Positions 33,201 to 44,015 of a DNA stretch of 64,000 nucleotides are shown here, one piece after another. Numbering within the stretch: the stretch's first letter is position 1; each line of letters starts with the position of its first letter. The stretch lies in NCBI GenBank assembly GCA_024291935.2, contig CM044322.1, forward strand, positions 27,217,405-27,281,404. Reading direction: 5' to 3'. This stretch comes from Okapia johnstoni. Taxonomy: Eukaryota > Chordata > Mammalia > Artiodactyla > Giraffidae. Both the position numbers and the translations under genes were made by a program. The notes under the pieces are model-generated. The model ran no database searches. It saw only the letters and a list, made by a program, of their open reading frames with translations, and was not told where the DNA came from.

Positions 33201-35970
33201 CCCCTTGCCCCAGCTCACCAGCACTGTCTGTGACCTGGAATTTGCTGGTCTCAGCGCTTTCCTCATCTCCTTGGGTGGTGGCCACGGCCGCTCGGAACGC
33301 CTGCACAACTTCATGGAACAGCTTTGGTGTAAGGTGATGCTAAAGGTGCAGAAGGACCCAGATGTTGGGGGTGCAGTCAGTTGTGCTTGGCAAAGCAAAA
33401 GGCAGCTAGTTGGAGCTCCAGGAATTGCCTTGAAAGAAAGGCATCCCTCACCCATGTCTTCAGACCAAGAGCAGAGGTGGGAGCTGTGTTACTCAGCCAC
33501 ATGTAGGGAACAAAGAAAGTCCAGAATCCTCCTGGAAGGGCCACAGGGGAGGGGTGGAGAGTCTCGGATCTGAACAATGACCAGCTCCAAGTAGTATCTG
33601 GAGTTCTCCCTTTCTGTCCTTTCTTTTCCCTGCAGAAACCACTGCAAGGCCCTCAAAATGGCCCTGCCTCCACCAACTAACAAAGACACAGAAACCACAT
33701 CCTCCCCATAGTGGACTTTAGGGAGCCCTGGAGAAAAATTGAGAAGAAGGGTACAGGCAGAAGCCCTAGTTTCTGAATGAAGGAGAGAATGAAGTCCTGA
33801 GCCCACCTAGCACGCAAGGGAAACTGAGATTCTCTCGTGCTGAATGGGACTCCAGTGCCAGGGCTCACAGAAGGGCTCCTCCCACCTGCACAACCCCAAA
33901 TCACTGAAATGAAGCAAGGACAGACTCGGGGAAGAGGGGGGTCAGCTGCCCCCCACCCCCGCCACTTCTCACCTTTGCTGCCTGCTTCCATTTCTCAACC
34001 ATGGCAAGGGTCACAGGGACAGAATCCCTCCTCTTCCCCTCAGATCCTCTGGGGACCCCGTCCTCCTCCTCCTCCTCTTCACTTGCTTCCTGAGCCAAAC
34101 ACAGGGGGTCGGGCTGCATGAGATGCAGAGGCCACAAATATGTCCCTGTCCCCCACCAACTTTGCATAGGGCCTCACTTCCAGCATGTTCGGCAGGGAGT
34201 GAAGCTGCTCCTCTTCATCCTCAGAGCTGTCTGAATCACAAAAGTTCAGCAGGCTCTGGTCATTCTCCTGCAGGAACTTGTAGAACTCGGGGTCTTTGTC
34301 CTTCAGCCGAGAGAGCTGGTCCTTGTGCTCAGACGCACCACCTTTACGCCGACTGAGAAGGTGGGGGTCTTCAAGTCTGATTGGCAGGCCACAACCAAGG
34401 CCGAGGGGAGAGGGGTTTGGGTGGGGGGAAATGAGGCTTCCTGTCCTCCTCAGAGAATCTAGGAGGTTTAGTCTGCTCCCTCCATAGCAGCTGCCAACAA
34501 CCAAGGCAGGGGGATTCCCACAGACTAAGTTTTCAGTAGATCTCTCTCCCTCCAAAACCCAAACTCATACACTCAATAGTCTCTCTACATGTTTCAATGC
34601 ACTTGTTTCAATCCCAACACATATGACGCTGAACTTGGGCTTCCTCCAAACTTGCTCTGCCCACACCTTGCTCTTGGAGAACCCGCTCCAGTATTCTTGC
34701 CTGGCAAATCTCATGGAACGAGGAGTCTGGTGGGCTACAGTCCACAGGGTGGCAGAAGAATCAGACGTGAATTAGCGACTGAACAACACCTCAGTTGTTG
34801 AAAACTCCCCCTTTCCGGGTACTTAGGTGAAAGGTAAACCCTCTCTGACTCACATTGAGCATGCAATCTGAGATCTCACCATCAATACTTTCAAAATTTT
34901 CATGACTCCTCTCCAGCCAGCAACATCTCTCAATTTCCTTGTCCATCCCTGCCCCTTACAGCTGCTCTTAGTACAGCAACCTAAGGGACCCATTTTGTTA
35001 CTAGTTACATGACATTACATCACTACTCAAAACCCTGAGATAACTTCCAGCTGTATTGAGAGGCAGGTAAAAAGTCTACAAGACCGCGCCCATCATCATG
35101 TCTCCCGATTCACCTCCTGCTACTTTCCCCCTCATTTCTGTCACAGCCGTGCTCACCTCTAAGTGAGCACTCGCACTGCAGGACCTTTTCTGTTCCTGCT
35201 GCCATTCTTCCCCTACTGCTGCAGTTTACTCCCTCAGGTTTTGATAAATTATCACCTCCTTAAACAGTTTTATCCATCCCATTGAACGCTGCCGCAAGCG
35301 CTCCCAGCTAGGATCCCTATTCCTTTATCCCCTTCTGCTTTTCCTTTTTGTCTGCAGCACTTTTCGCTTCTACCACCCTACACACTGTGGTTTATCCAAG
35401 GCCGGGTAAGCTCTCCGAGGCCAGAAAAGAAGACTATCCTCCAACGTTGGCCCATCACCTGGATGACTTGGCACAAAACAGACGCCTTGTAAATACCGAT
35501 GGAGGAATAAATAAGCCGAAGGGTCTGGGGGGGAGTCAGAAGTCCTTAGCCCCAAGAGTGGTAAGTACACTTCTGGTAGGGCAGGCCAGGAAGATTAAGA
35601 TTAAGAGGGTTCGGCTTACACACAGCCCACGAAGGATGCTCCCACTCACCTGGCCAAGGGACTCCCACCTGGCCCATCCGGGCCCCGGGTTGTCGCGCGC
35701 ACCGCCTGCGTCTCCGCCTCAGGGGCTCCTTCGGGCTCCGATTCGGACTCGGAATCAAAGCCTGAGGCCAGAAACTCGTCCACCGTCAGCTCCTCAAGGC
35801 GCCTGCGGGCCATGCCGTTGGAGTCACGACTCCCCGCCAGCCCGGTGTGCCCAGTCCGGCCTCCCCAGGAGCACAGAGAGGCGCAAGGGGAGCCCTTTTG
35901 GACGTAAGCACCCGCCGGGAGGCTGGATAGGAGCCTCAACTCACCGCTTGCGGCTGAGCGCCGCCGCCAT
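24263..35970 (-). CDS. NOC2L: NOC2L, nucleolar complex protein 2 homologue (NIR)
   Basis: The gene is intact, predicting 748 residues, one less than the human protein. The Noc2 family takes part in 60S pre-ribosome maturation and export; mammalian NOC2L is also known as NIR, an inhibitor of histone acetyltransferases that binds p53 and core histones in the nucleus and nucleolus. The start gives [14 protein letters not shown], with a basic stretch directly after the initiator. Residues about 15-140 are acidic and serine rich ([19 protein letters not shown]). The helical Noc2 core spans about 165-620, with the conserved segments [25 protein letters not shown] and [11 protein letters not shown]. 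The C-terminus is again acidic ([12 protein letters not shown]) and ends in LQLSEED. All phases agree over 19 exons, with no frameshift or internal stop. It is convergent with SAMD11 and divergent from KLHL17. Confidence 0.96.
24436..24472. promoter_or_regulatory. Direct repeat of CACTAATTAAT in the last NOC2L intron
   Basis: CACTAATTAAT occurs at 24439-24449 and again at 24455-24465, a 16-bp spacing, followed by TTATCGC. Each holds a palindromic TAATTA homeodomain core. The pair lies in a GC-rich intron close to the 3' end of both NOC2L and SAMD11. Confidence 0.45.
26602..26780 (+). repeat. hAT-type DNA transposon relic in NOC2L intron
   Basis: The words CTGTAAATAAAG, AAGCCTAAAATATTTACC, TTTTTACCAAAAAAATTTGC and TGACCC follow the order of a common non-autonomous hAT element in mammals whose ends read like CAGGGGTCGGCAAA. 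It is diverged and has no coding capacity. Confidence 0.6.
28325..28430 (+). repeat. Possible MIR fragment
   Basis: GGAATTAACGGGCTTCTGGCCCAGCTC type words followed by TGTGACTTAAAA resemble a diverged MIR core. It is short and uncertain. It lies in a NOC2L intron. Confidence 0.3.
31640..31990 (-). repeat. CHR-type SINE relic interrupted by a DNA-transposon-like insert
   Basis: The right part (about 31895-31990) reads on the minus strand as a tRNA-derived SINE head: cagggagtttcctagtggtc, then ggttcagtctctgg. The left part (about 31640-31688) resembles the SINE body (TTGGCCACGGCTCATGGC). Between them, about 31690-31890, lies a separate repeat starting TCCTCAATCCCTGGACC and ending CAAAAAGGTTGGCAC, whose ends are roughly inverted. 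I recognise that insert as a common mammalian dispersed DNA-type element, without a certain family name. Confidence 0.5.
34665..34798 (+). repeat. BovA/Bov-tA SINE fragment
   Basis: Diagnostic words: CCAGTATTCTTGCCTGG, AATCTCATGGA, GAGGAGTCTGGTGGGCTACA and GACTGAACAACA. It is 5' truncated and located in NOC2L intron 2. Confidence 0.8.
34850..35525 (+). repeat. L2 LINE 3' relic in NOC2L intron 2
   Basis: The segment shows the usual order of an L2 3' end in diverged form: ACTTCCAGCTGTATTG, CACCTCCTGCTACTTTC, GTTCCTGCTGCCATTCTTCC, AATTATCACCTCCTTAAACA, GTAAGCTCTCCGAGGCCAG, CTTGGCACAAAACAG and AATAAATAAG at the end. A long open frame on the plus strand overlaps its end but is not credited as a gene. 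Confidence 0.6.
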
Positions 35971-36170
35971 GACCGCCAGACCTCAACGTGCGCCCTACTT
36001 CCGGTCCCAGGAGCCCTTGCGCCAGGAGAACTTCCTGCAGGCCAACCCCGCCCCTGGCCCCGCCCCTTCAGGTGGCTTTAGGGTTCTACAACCGTGGCTG
36101 TGGCAGCATCTAGGCGGGAGGGCGCGTTCACATCTCTTTCTAGGCGGGTGGCGGGGAGGGGGTGGCGCCC
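35640..36170 (-). promoter_or_regulatory. NOC2L: NOC2L CpG-island promoter with ETS site at 35997-36005
   Basis: A CpG-rich block covers exons 1 and 2 and about 200 bp upstream. On the minus strand a perfect ACCGGAAGT (ETS/GABP type) lies 27-35 bases before the start codon, probably at or just downstream of the transcription start, a common arrangement in ribosome-biogenesis housekeeping genes. No TATA box was seen. Confidence 0.6.
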
Positions 36171-36464
36171 CTGTTCCCAGGGTGGCAAGCGGGACTCGAG
36201 CTTCTGGCGCAGGCCTGGTTCTGTCACGGCTCCCGCACGCTTCTGTTGAGGGACTGACTGCAGAGCTCCAGGACCCGGCAGGACTGCGTAAGGCGGAATC
36301 CCGCTGTTCCCGCTTACAAATCTTTTTCTCCAAAAAAGTCACTAATAACGACATCGAATTGGCGGAAGGTGGGATTGGGGTCCAGGTGGCCCTCGCCCAG
36401 CCCTGCCCACAGCCTCCCAGAGCTCTGTGAACACATGCCAGTGAGGATGTTAATACATCGACCG

Positions 36465-36840
36465 CGGAAAAAAATGCATGAGGGTGAGGGGAACCCTCAC
36501 CATCAAAGAGGACTCTTATACAAAGAGCTTTTCCGAATCAATAATAAAAAGCCAACAATCTAGTTTCCCGCAGATCGGAAACCAAACGAAAATGGAAGTG
36601 GAGATGCTATGGATGAGCAGTTTGCGAAAAGATAAAATGGCACTGATGAGGATCAGAAGGATGAGAACCACTTCACTGGATAGTCCCGTAGCACCTGCGC
36701 TGGGCGGGACTGAGGGGCGGGAACGGGCAGCGGAAAGATTCAAGCATTGTTATTGAAGCCAGTTTGGCCAAATCTCCCTGAAAGAGGATGACTGATACTT
36801 CAGTCCAGCGAGTCCACTCCTGGGACTCCAGTTACTAAGG
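36465..36840 (-). repeat. L1 or HAL1 LINE relic between NOC2L and KLHL17
   Basis: AT-rich sequence inside a GC-rich intergenic gap, with diverged words from the LINE-1 ORF2 end: AATAATAAAAAGCCAACAAT, GCAGTTTGCGAAAAGATAAA and CCAGTTTGGCCAAATCTCC, then CCAGCGAGTCCACTCCTGGG. It is heavily decayed, and the strand assignment is tentative. Nothing coding is left. Confidence 0.45.
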
Positions 36841-36989
36841 CATCTGCCTAAGTCTCCAGGCAGGCCCGGGCAGGGACAGCCACTTTTCCTCTGCCTTGTC
36901 TGTGGAACAGCCTGCTGGTGCAAAGACCATGAGGCTGGACGGTTGCTTTGGGGAAGGAAGGGATGGAGAACTCAACCTATGCCCTCCCC

Positions 36990-37840
36990 TCCCTCCACCC
37001 GTCTAATGGCTGAGGTCCGCAGGCCTGGACAGCCAAATCCCAAGGCACGGGACCTCACAGCCCTAAGGGTGGGCACCCCACCCGATCTCCCACTCTGCAA
37101 CCAGCATCCAGTCGAGGCCAGACGGGCAAAGGGGCCTGCGTGGCGTTGGAGAGAGGCAAGCAGGCGCAGCCTGGGCAATCACGTTGGGCCGTTCGGCCAC
37201 CAGAAGTTTCCGGGCCCGGGAAGGCTTGAAGGAGGTGACGCGGGCAGATCTTGGAGGGTTCTCAGATTTAGGCGGCGGGCGCGGCCGGGGGGGCTTCCTG
37301 GAGGAGGAGGCGGACGGAGCCCCAAAACATTGAGAGGATTCGTCCGCTAGGCAGCGTCCCCGAAACAGCGGGAGAGCGCGGGAGGCCGGGCGGGCGGCGC
37401 CGAGAAACAGCGGCTGTGGGCAAGCGGCGGGATCGAGGGACGCCGAGCCGGTCACCACCGCGGGGCAGCCCTTCAGCCGCCCGGCACCGGCTGGTCTGTG
37501 CGTCCTCCGCGGATCGGCGGCGGGCCAGCGGCCGAGCCCATGCAGCCGCGCAGCGAGCGCCCGGCCGGCAGGACGCAAAGTCCGGAGCACGGCAGCCCCG
37601 GGCCCGCGCCGGAGGCTCCGCCGCCGCCACCGCCGCCGCAGCCGCCAGCGTGAGTGGGCCGGGGGTTAGGGTTAGTGACTGGCCAGGGCCGGAGTAGGAG
37701 GGAGGAAGGGGCGCGCCCCCACCCTGGCAGGCTGCCGGGAGGGGCGGCCTGGCGCCCTGCGGGTTCGTCGGACCGCGGAGGGTCCAGGCCCCCTACGTTA
37801 TCCGCGCACACAGCCGGCGCGGGGCAGGGCATCCCGAGGT
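36990..37840 (+). promoter_or_regulatory. KLHL17: KLHL17 CpG-island promoter
   Basis: A CpG island of about 800 bp surrounds the first coding exon. No TATA box was seen. It is separated by about 1.5 kb from the NOC2L promoter, so this is a head-to-head arrangement but not a classic sub-kilobase bidirectional promoter. Confidence 0.65.
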
Positions 37841-40800
37841 GGCTGCTCCCGGAGGTCTGACCCCACCCGCCGCCCTTGAATTCCGGCTGTGCAGCTCAAA
37901 GACTCGCGCGGCCTGTCTGCAAGATGAGGGGTTAAGGGTCAAAAGAGGTTACATTGCCTGTGGGTGTAGGGGTCCGCTTCAGGGCCCCCGGCCAGTACGC
38001 ATCAGTTCACCTCGTGCACTTCCCGCAGCCCGTGCGGAGGACACAGGACTCCGACGGGGGCGCGGGAAGGGTGGCCAGCAGTGGACAGAGAGCCTAATCC
38101 TGAGGAGGGCTTAGGGAGCCGGCCTCTTACAGGGGCTGCCGGACGGAGGGAAGTATGTGCCTGAGCAGGGATCGTGGCAGAGGAAGCTGTACAGGTTCAG
38201 TGACCGGGGTCTGGCTTGGGAGCCGATCTCGATCGCGGAGCAGGTTGGAGCAGAGTCTGGCTGGACTTTGAGGAGGCCGTAAGGCAGCAGAGTGGGTGGC
38301 GCCTGGAGAACACATGGGGTCCCCAGGGTCATGGGTCCTTCATGGAAACTTGGTTCGGGCTGCTTGGGGGGAAGGTGGCCTCCTGGGTGCCCAGGCCCTG
38401 ACCAAAGTCTCTAGGGTGGGTGAGCAGTTCTGTGCAGAGTGCACCCTGACGGGTCACTGCCCATGTGCAGCCCTGAGGCAGAGCGTGCCCGGCCCCGGCA
38501 GGCCCGGCCCACAGCCCCCATGGAAGGCACAATGCAGCTGCTGAGCCGTGAGGGCCACGCTGTGTCCCACAACTCCAAGCGGCACTACCACGACGCCTTC
38601 GTGGCCATGAGCCGCATGCGACAGCGCGGCCTCCTGTGTGACATCGTCCTGCACGTAGCCGCCAAGGAGATCCGGGCACACAAGGTGGTGCTAGCCTCCT
38701 GCAGTCCGTACTTCCACGCCATGTTCACAAGCAAGTACAGCCCATCAGGTCCGGGTGCTGGGGGGCTCTGCAGCTCTCCTGGCGTGGGCCCCAGCCTGAC
38801 TCGCTGTCCTGTACCCCCACCCCCCAGACGAGATGAGTGAGAGCCGTCAGACACACGTGACACTGCATGACATCGACCCTCAGGCCCTGGACCAGCTGGT
38901 GCAGTTTGCATACACAGCCGAAATTGTGGTGGGAGAAGGCAACGTGCAGGTGTGGCGGCCTCAGCCTCACAGCCCATGCTGCCACAGTGCCGGTGCCTCT
39001 GCTCACCCCATGCCCCCAGCATCCTCTGTAGCGTGGCCACTCCTTCAGTCCTCACGTCTGTTTCTCTGCCCCTGCTCCCCTGGCCCTCTCTCCCACCTTG
39101 CCTCACAGACTCTGCTCCCAGCCGCCAGCCTCCTGCAGCTGAATGGCGTCCGAGACGCCTGCTGCAAGTTCCTGCTGAGCCAGCTGGACCCCTCCAACTG
39201 CCTGGGCATCCGGGGCTTCGCTGACACGCACTCCTGCGGTGACCTGCTCAAGGCGGCACACAGGTACGTGCTGCAGCACTTCGTGGACGTGGCCAAGACC
39301 GAGGAGTTCATGCTGTTGCCGCTGAAGCAGGTAACGTGGTAGCTGGGGAACAGCCTGGACCTTGACCCGGATCCTGACCCTGACCCAGTTCCTGGACCCC
39401 AGAGCCAGCCTTGGTCCCTGGCTCCATCATCTGCACCCTAAAGACCTGGTCCTTTGTCTCTCAACCTTTATCCCCAGTTTCTGACCCACATTCCAACCCA
39501 ACCACCGTCCCTTGGGCACAACCACCCCCATTTTCCAACTCCACCCAAGCACTCACCATTGATTCCTGACGCTCTCCTGCCTTGATCACATTCTACCTAC
39601 TACCCCAGTAGTCCCTGGTTCCACATCCCCAGGACGACCCTGGAATTGGCCCCCAGGAACTGGACCTGTGGCTCCTGACCCTGCTTGGCCCGTCCTCATA
39701 GGAACACTGGGCCCCTTGGACTCTCCCTCCCAGGCACCTTCGGGGCTTCATGGGCCCCAAGATCCTCCCCAAATCTCAAGTCTGAGGGTCCCCACCCCCA
39801 GGTGCTGGAACTGGTCTCTAGCGACAGCCTGAACGTGCCTTCAGAGGAGGACGTCTACCGTGCCGTCCTGAGCTGGGTCAAGCATGATGTGGATGCCCGG
39901 AGGCAGCACGTTCCTCGGGTGAGGCCAGGCCCGGGGGGCGGGCAGACAGGGCCCATGGTGCTCAGCAGGGGATGCAATAGCTGAGGACCCAGCTGTGTCT
40001 GGGCTCTTCTGTGCCCACAAACCCCACAGAGGTGATGCAGGCGTGTGTCTCAAGAAGGTTCCAGGGTACCTGAGAGGGTCTGAGGGTGGGGCCTGCTACC
40101 TGACTATAGCATCCACACCCCAGCTGATGAAGTGTGTCCGCCTGCCCCTGCTGAGCCGGGACTTTCTGCTGGGCCATGTGGATGCCGAGAGCCTGGTGCG
40201 GCACCACCCAGATTGCAAAGACCTACTCATCGAGGCCCTCAAGTTCCACCTGCTGCCGGAGCAGAGGGGCGTCCTGGGCACGAGCCGCACCCGGCCCCGG
40301 CGCTGCGAAGGCGCTGGCCCTGTGCTCTTTGCTGTGGGTATGCCCACCTGTCCCATCCCATCCTGTCCCCCAAGCCCTGCCCCGTATCCCTACCCATGAG
40401 CCCAGCACAAGCCCTGCTTCCCAACCCTGTGCCAGTTCCATCCTGTACTCACCCCACATCTGCTCTTCCATCCCTCGTGGTGTGACCCACTCACCAGTCC
40501 CCGCCCCACTCGCCCTGGGAGCCTCCAGGCCCTCAATCTTGAGATGTGATAGAGCCTCCTAGCCAACTATCTCCCTGGGCCCTCGTCCTGCCCTGTCACC
40601 TCCCCATCCCTAGGTGGTGGGAGCCTGTTCGCCATCCACGGGGACTGTGAAGCATACGACACGCGCACTGACCGCTGGCACGTGGTGGCCTCCATGTCCA
40701 CACGCCGAGCCCGGGTGGGCGTGGCGGCAGTGGGGAACCGGCTGTATGCTGTGGGCGGGTAAGACTAGAGGCTGGTCCCAGGTCAGCGGCTTGGCATGTG

Positions 40801-42532
40801 CCCACTGGGCCAGCCCTGACCAGCAGTGGACCCTCTCCTAGTTACGACGGGACTTCAGATCTGGCCACCGTAGAGTCCTACGACCCCGTGACCAACACCT
40901 GGCAGCTGGAGGTGTCCATGGGCACGAGGCGCAGCTGCCTGGGTGTGGCTGCCCTGCACGGGCTCCTGTATGCAGCTGGTGGCTACGATGGGGCCTCTTG
41001 CCTCAACAGGTAGTGGCCGGGGTCAGGGCCGAGTGGCCTTTCGGAGTTGGCTCAGCAGGTGTGGCTGCACCAGGACTGCAGGGGTCCTGCCTGAGAGGAG
41101 CCAAGGGGCACCCTGCCTGAGGTCACCAGGGTCCCCAATATCTTGGCCAGCCCAATGGCACATTCTTTCCTCCCTGGGGTCCTTCCCCCAGGGCAGGGGC
41201 TGGACCCAGGTGGACACTTGCTCAGCATTGTCCAGGCAGCCCATGGCCTATGTCCACCCAGCATGGCCCTGCTTCCTGCTCCAGTGGGATTCTGGGGTCA
41301 GCCTCCATGACTGCCTAGCACAGAATTTTAGTCTTTCTTCAGGGGAGGGCAGGTCCTGGGGCCGGGACTGCCTTTCCTCCACTGCTCAAGGTCAGCCGCA
41401 GTCCTGGTGTCTACAGTGCTGAGCGCTACGACCCCCTGACGGGAACGTGGACATCCATCGCCGCCATGAGCACACGGAGGCGATATGTGCGCGTGGCCAT
41501 GCTTGGTGGGTGACTGCATTGTGTAGCACCCAGCCCCAGGGACTCTCACACATAACAGGTGTACCATGAGTGTGTTGACTCCCTGCAGATGGAAACCTGT
41601 ATGCCGTGGGTGGTTATGACAGCTCATCACACCTGGCCACCGTGGAGAAGTATGAGCCCCAGGTGTGAAATTGCCCAATCACATATCCCCGTTCCCCAGA
41701 GGTGCTTGAGGTCAACACTCTGGCCACCCCTGTCCCCCAGAGGGTCATCCCTCTATGTCCACGCTGTCTCACAGACTCCCCACCCTGGAGTAGAGGTCTG
41801 CACGTGGAGGTGGAGGGAGGCTGGTGGTGGGTCTGCCCCCAGCCCATCCCTCCACCTCAGGTGAACTCCTGGACGCCTGTGGCCTCCATGCTGAGCCGGC
41901 GCAGCTCGGCAGGCGTGGCGGTGCTGGAGGGGGCCCTCTACGTGGCTGGTGGCAATGATGGAACCAGCTGCCTCAACTCTGTGGAGAGATATAGCCCCAA
42001 GGCAGGCGCCTGGGAGAGTGTGGCGCCCATGAACATCAGAAGGTGCACGGGCCCCCAGAACTGTCACCATCATTGCCCTCTGTTCCCCCAACTGACAGGG
42101 CCTCACCCCTGCACAGCTTGTCCCCCACCTCCCTCCTGAGTCTCCCCTTTCAGGGCCCCGCCCCCTGCATCGCCAAGGCCCCGCCCCAAAGATGCCTCCC
42201 ATGGCAGCGCCCCCAAGCTTCTCCAGTGGCCACAGACCCTGGCCCTGTCCCCTCGTCACCCCTGGCCTCACCCCCTGCTCCTCCCCTTCCATCCTGCCCC
42301 CAGGAGCACACACGACCTGGTGGCCATGGATGGATGGCTGTACGCTGTGGGGGGCAACGACGGCAGTTCCAGCCTCAATTCCATCGAGAAGTACAACCCA
42401 AGGACCAACAAGTGGGTGGCCGCGTCCTGCATGTTCACGCGGCGTAGCAGCGTAGGCGTGGCGGTGCTGGAGCTGCTCAACTTCCCTCCGCCCTCTTCGC
42501 CCACGCTGTCCGTGTCGTCCACCAGCCTCTGA
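37540..42532 (+). CDS. KLHL17: KLHL17 (actinfilin), BTB-BACK-Kelch protein
   Basis: KLHL17 is a neuronal actin-binding Kelch protein that acts as substrate adaptor for Cullin-3 ubiquitin ligase; the kainate receptor subunit GluK2 is a reported target. The prediction is 643 residues, one more than human. After a Pro/Arg-rich N-terminus (about 1-65) comes the BTB domain (about 78-190, with [20 protein letters not shown]), then BACK (about 195-300). Six Kelch repeats follow from about 345 to the end, with the recurring GG...Y...W spacing, for example [24 protein letters not shown] and [12 protein letters not shown]. The end LSVSSTSL is conserved. The start at 37540 gives [10 protein letters not shown]; a shorter form could begin at the internal MEGTMQLL in exon 2. 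The intron after exon 2 uses a GC donor. No frame damage was found. Confidence 0.95.
37540..42532 (+). other. KLHL17: KLHL17 coding exon map (12 exons)
   Basis: Exons: 37540-37649, 38471-38730, 38828-38949, 39109-39330, 39802-39918, 40124-40337, 40614-40758, 40842-41009, 41417-41505, 41589-41662, 41861-42042, 42304-42532. Lengths sum to 1932 bases, exactly 644 codons with the stop. All introns have GT-AG ends except the one after exon 2, which is GC-AG. Confidence 0.92.
38731..38736 (+). other. KLHL17: Non-canonical GC splice donor (GCAAGT) of KLHL17 intron 2
   Basis: The conserved protein reads through MFTNEMSES across this junction. That needs exon 2 to end at 38730 (ATG TTC ACA A) and exon 3 to start at 38828 (AC GAG ATG). 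The donor is then AA|GCAAGT, the strong form of the GC donor class. A GT at 38749-38750 (CAG|GTCCGG), 18 nt downstream, is also in phase and would insert six residues into the BTB domain. Confidence 0.8.
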
Positions 42533-43154
42533 CCCAGTGGCACGGCTGCACAGAGGCCGGCTGGCGGCCTCCCTCGTGCCTTAAGCCCCCAGGGCCCAGC
42601 ACCTCCCTCCCCTGCTCGTGGGGCGGGGCTTGGCCCCCACCAGGGATATCCGGCGCCGTCAGTCCACTGTGCGTCTAGCCCGGGCGTTACTGTGTTTCTT
42701 TCTCAGTGTTTGTGTGTGCCGTTTATTTATTCACTCATTAATTTATTGATTGATGTTGAGCAGGCTGCAGCTACCCTTTTCTTCGTTTACTCTTGAAGTG
42801 TCCTATCTCTGGGGCCAAGTTGCTCTCCTGGGTGTCCTCCCACCCTACTAAGGGCCCTGGGGAGCAATGGGGTGGACACTGGCATTCCCCGTGGGTGAGG
42901 AGCCAACTTGGACTCTGCAGACCTGGAGGGACCGAGGGGTGATGCAGCACAGTTATGGGGGGAGCTTTCTGAGTCAGGTGCAGACCCCCCAGCCTGTGCT
43001 TTGCACACCACCCTTGCCTCGCCCAGCCAGGCACTCTCCCAGGGAGGGCACAAATTGAGCTTCCTTCTCATGGCTGTGGTGTCATTTCTGGATCCCGCAC
43101 TGAGCTGGGCACCATCTGCTGCCAACCCCACACAGCAATATGAGCCACTTGAAC

Positions 43155-43160
43155 AATAAA
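43155..43160 (+). terminator. KLHL17: KLHL17 polyadenylation signal AATAAA
   Basis: AATAAA lies 623 bases after the stop codon, followed by CATGTTTCTTGG and a GT-rich stretch suited to cleavage at about 43175-43185. The 3' UTR holds the AT-rich block TTTATTTATTCACTCATTAATTT in two parts at 42722-42750. Confidence 0.8.
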
Positions 43161-43184
43161 CATGTTTCTTGGGCTCTGCGGGCC

Positions 43185-44015
43185 TGTGGCTGAGTGTCCA
43201 TCTCTGCCTCTCAGGGTCCTGTCTGGGGTGACCAGGGGGACCTGGGGTGGCTGTGTGCCCGAGCCAAGGCTCTGTGTTGGCATCTGGGGGCTTTGAGACA
43301 GCACCGTCACATCCAGGGGCAGGGCTGTGCTGGCCCATGTCTTACCCAGGCTCTGCATGGCATGCCCCCTGACCTCACCAGTCCCAGGTACACCTGGGAG
43401 GGTTATGCCCTCTCTCTTGGAATCTGGATTCTGGTTAAGCCTCAGGACCCTTTATCTTGACCTGGCGTGAGGGTTGGACAGAGGTAGAGAGGAGGCTGCA
43501 GGAGGGTCCTAGTTCCTCCTTCCCCAGTTGCAGACTCCCGCTTCAACAGCTGAGAGTGAGCACACATCCCCATACAGTCAATGGTGACTCAGAGGCTGGC
43601 ATTTACGTGGAAACAGGATGTGCGCTCACATGTCTGGAGTGGGGTCGCTGGGCTCAGGGAGCTCCGTTCTGGCCCTCCGACCCTAGGCAACCCCCAGTCT
43701 GATGCAATGGCCTTTGAGCCCCGTCCTGTACAGACTGGGGGCTCTTGACTGGGCTGTGAGTGGGGGGAATCTTTCCTCCCCCTCCCCTACCCCTCAGGCT
43801 GGCTGATGTGTGGAGCACCCTGGGCAGGGAGCTGAAAGGCTCAGCTCAGCTTCGAGTAGGGGCCAGTTCCCTTCCAGAAAGACTCCGCCTCCCCAGCCCT
43901 TAGGTGCAGGGCTGGCTGGCCCAGAGCCCCGCCCCAGGAGGTGGGGCAGGAGGCTCGGGCAGAGGGACCCAGACCTGTCGACCTGCTCTACTCAGGTCAG
44001 CTGCCACTGCCACCC
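43185..44015. other. KLHL17-PLEKHN1 intergenic interval
   Basis: About 830 bases between the KLHL17 cleavage region and the PLEKHN1 start codon hold no recognised exon or repeat. The last 250 bases must include the PLEKHN1 promoter or 5' UTR. No TATA box was found, and CpG content is moderate. Confidence 0.5.

Larger units (their letters stand above)
24263..35970 (-). other. NOC2L: NOC2L coding exon map (19 exons)
   Basis: In transcript order (high to low): 35945-35970, 35650-35802, 34178-34352, 33973-34089, 33219-33339, 33042-33132, 31161-31239, 30962-31072, 30521-30634, 29931-30119, 29659-29798, 28666-28777, 27758-27871, 27435-27536, 26160-26303, 25952-26065, 25105-25243, 24658-24756, 24263-24369. 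All introns have GT-AG ends on the minus strand. Lengths sum to 2247 bases, exactly 749 codons with the stop. I found no canonical AATAAA on the minus strand below 24263 before SAMD11 coding sequence, so the NOC2L 3' end is not fixed here. Confidence 0.92.

Noticed and set aside
35348..36430. A 360-codon open frame on the plus strand over the NOC2L promoter
   Set aside because: It runs from an L2 relic through NOC2L exons 2 and 1 in antisense into promoter CpG DNA. It has no family resemblance and is best explained by GC-rich sequence.
38731..38750. KLHL17 exon 2 extended to the GT donor at 38749
   Set aside because: It would put six extra residues into a conserved BTB segment. The GC donor gives the family sequence, so I prefer it, though both may be used.
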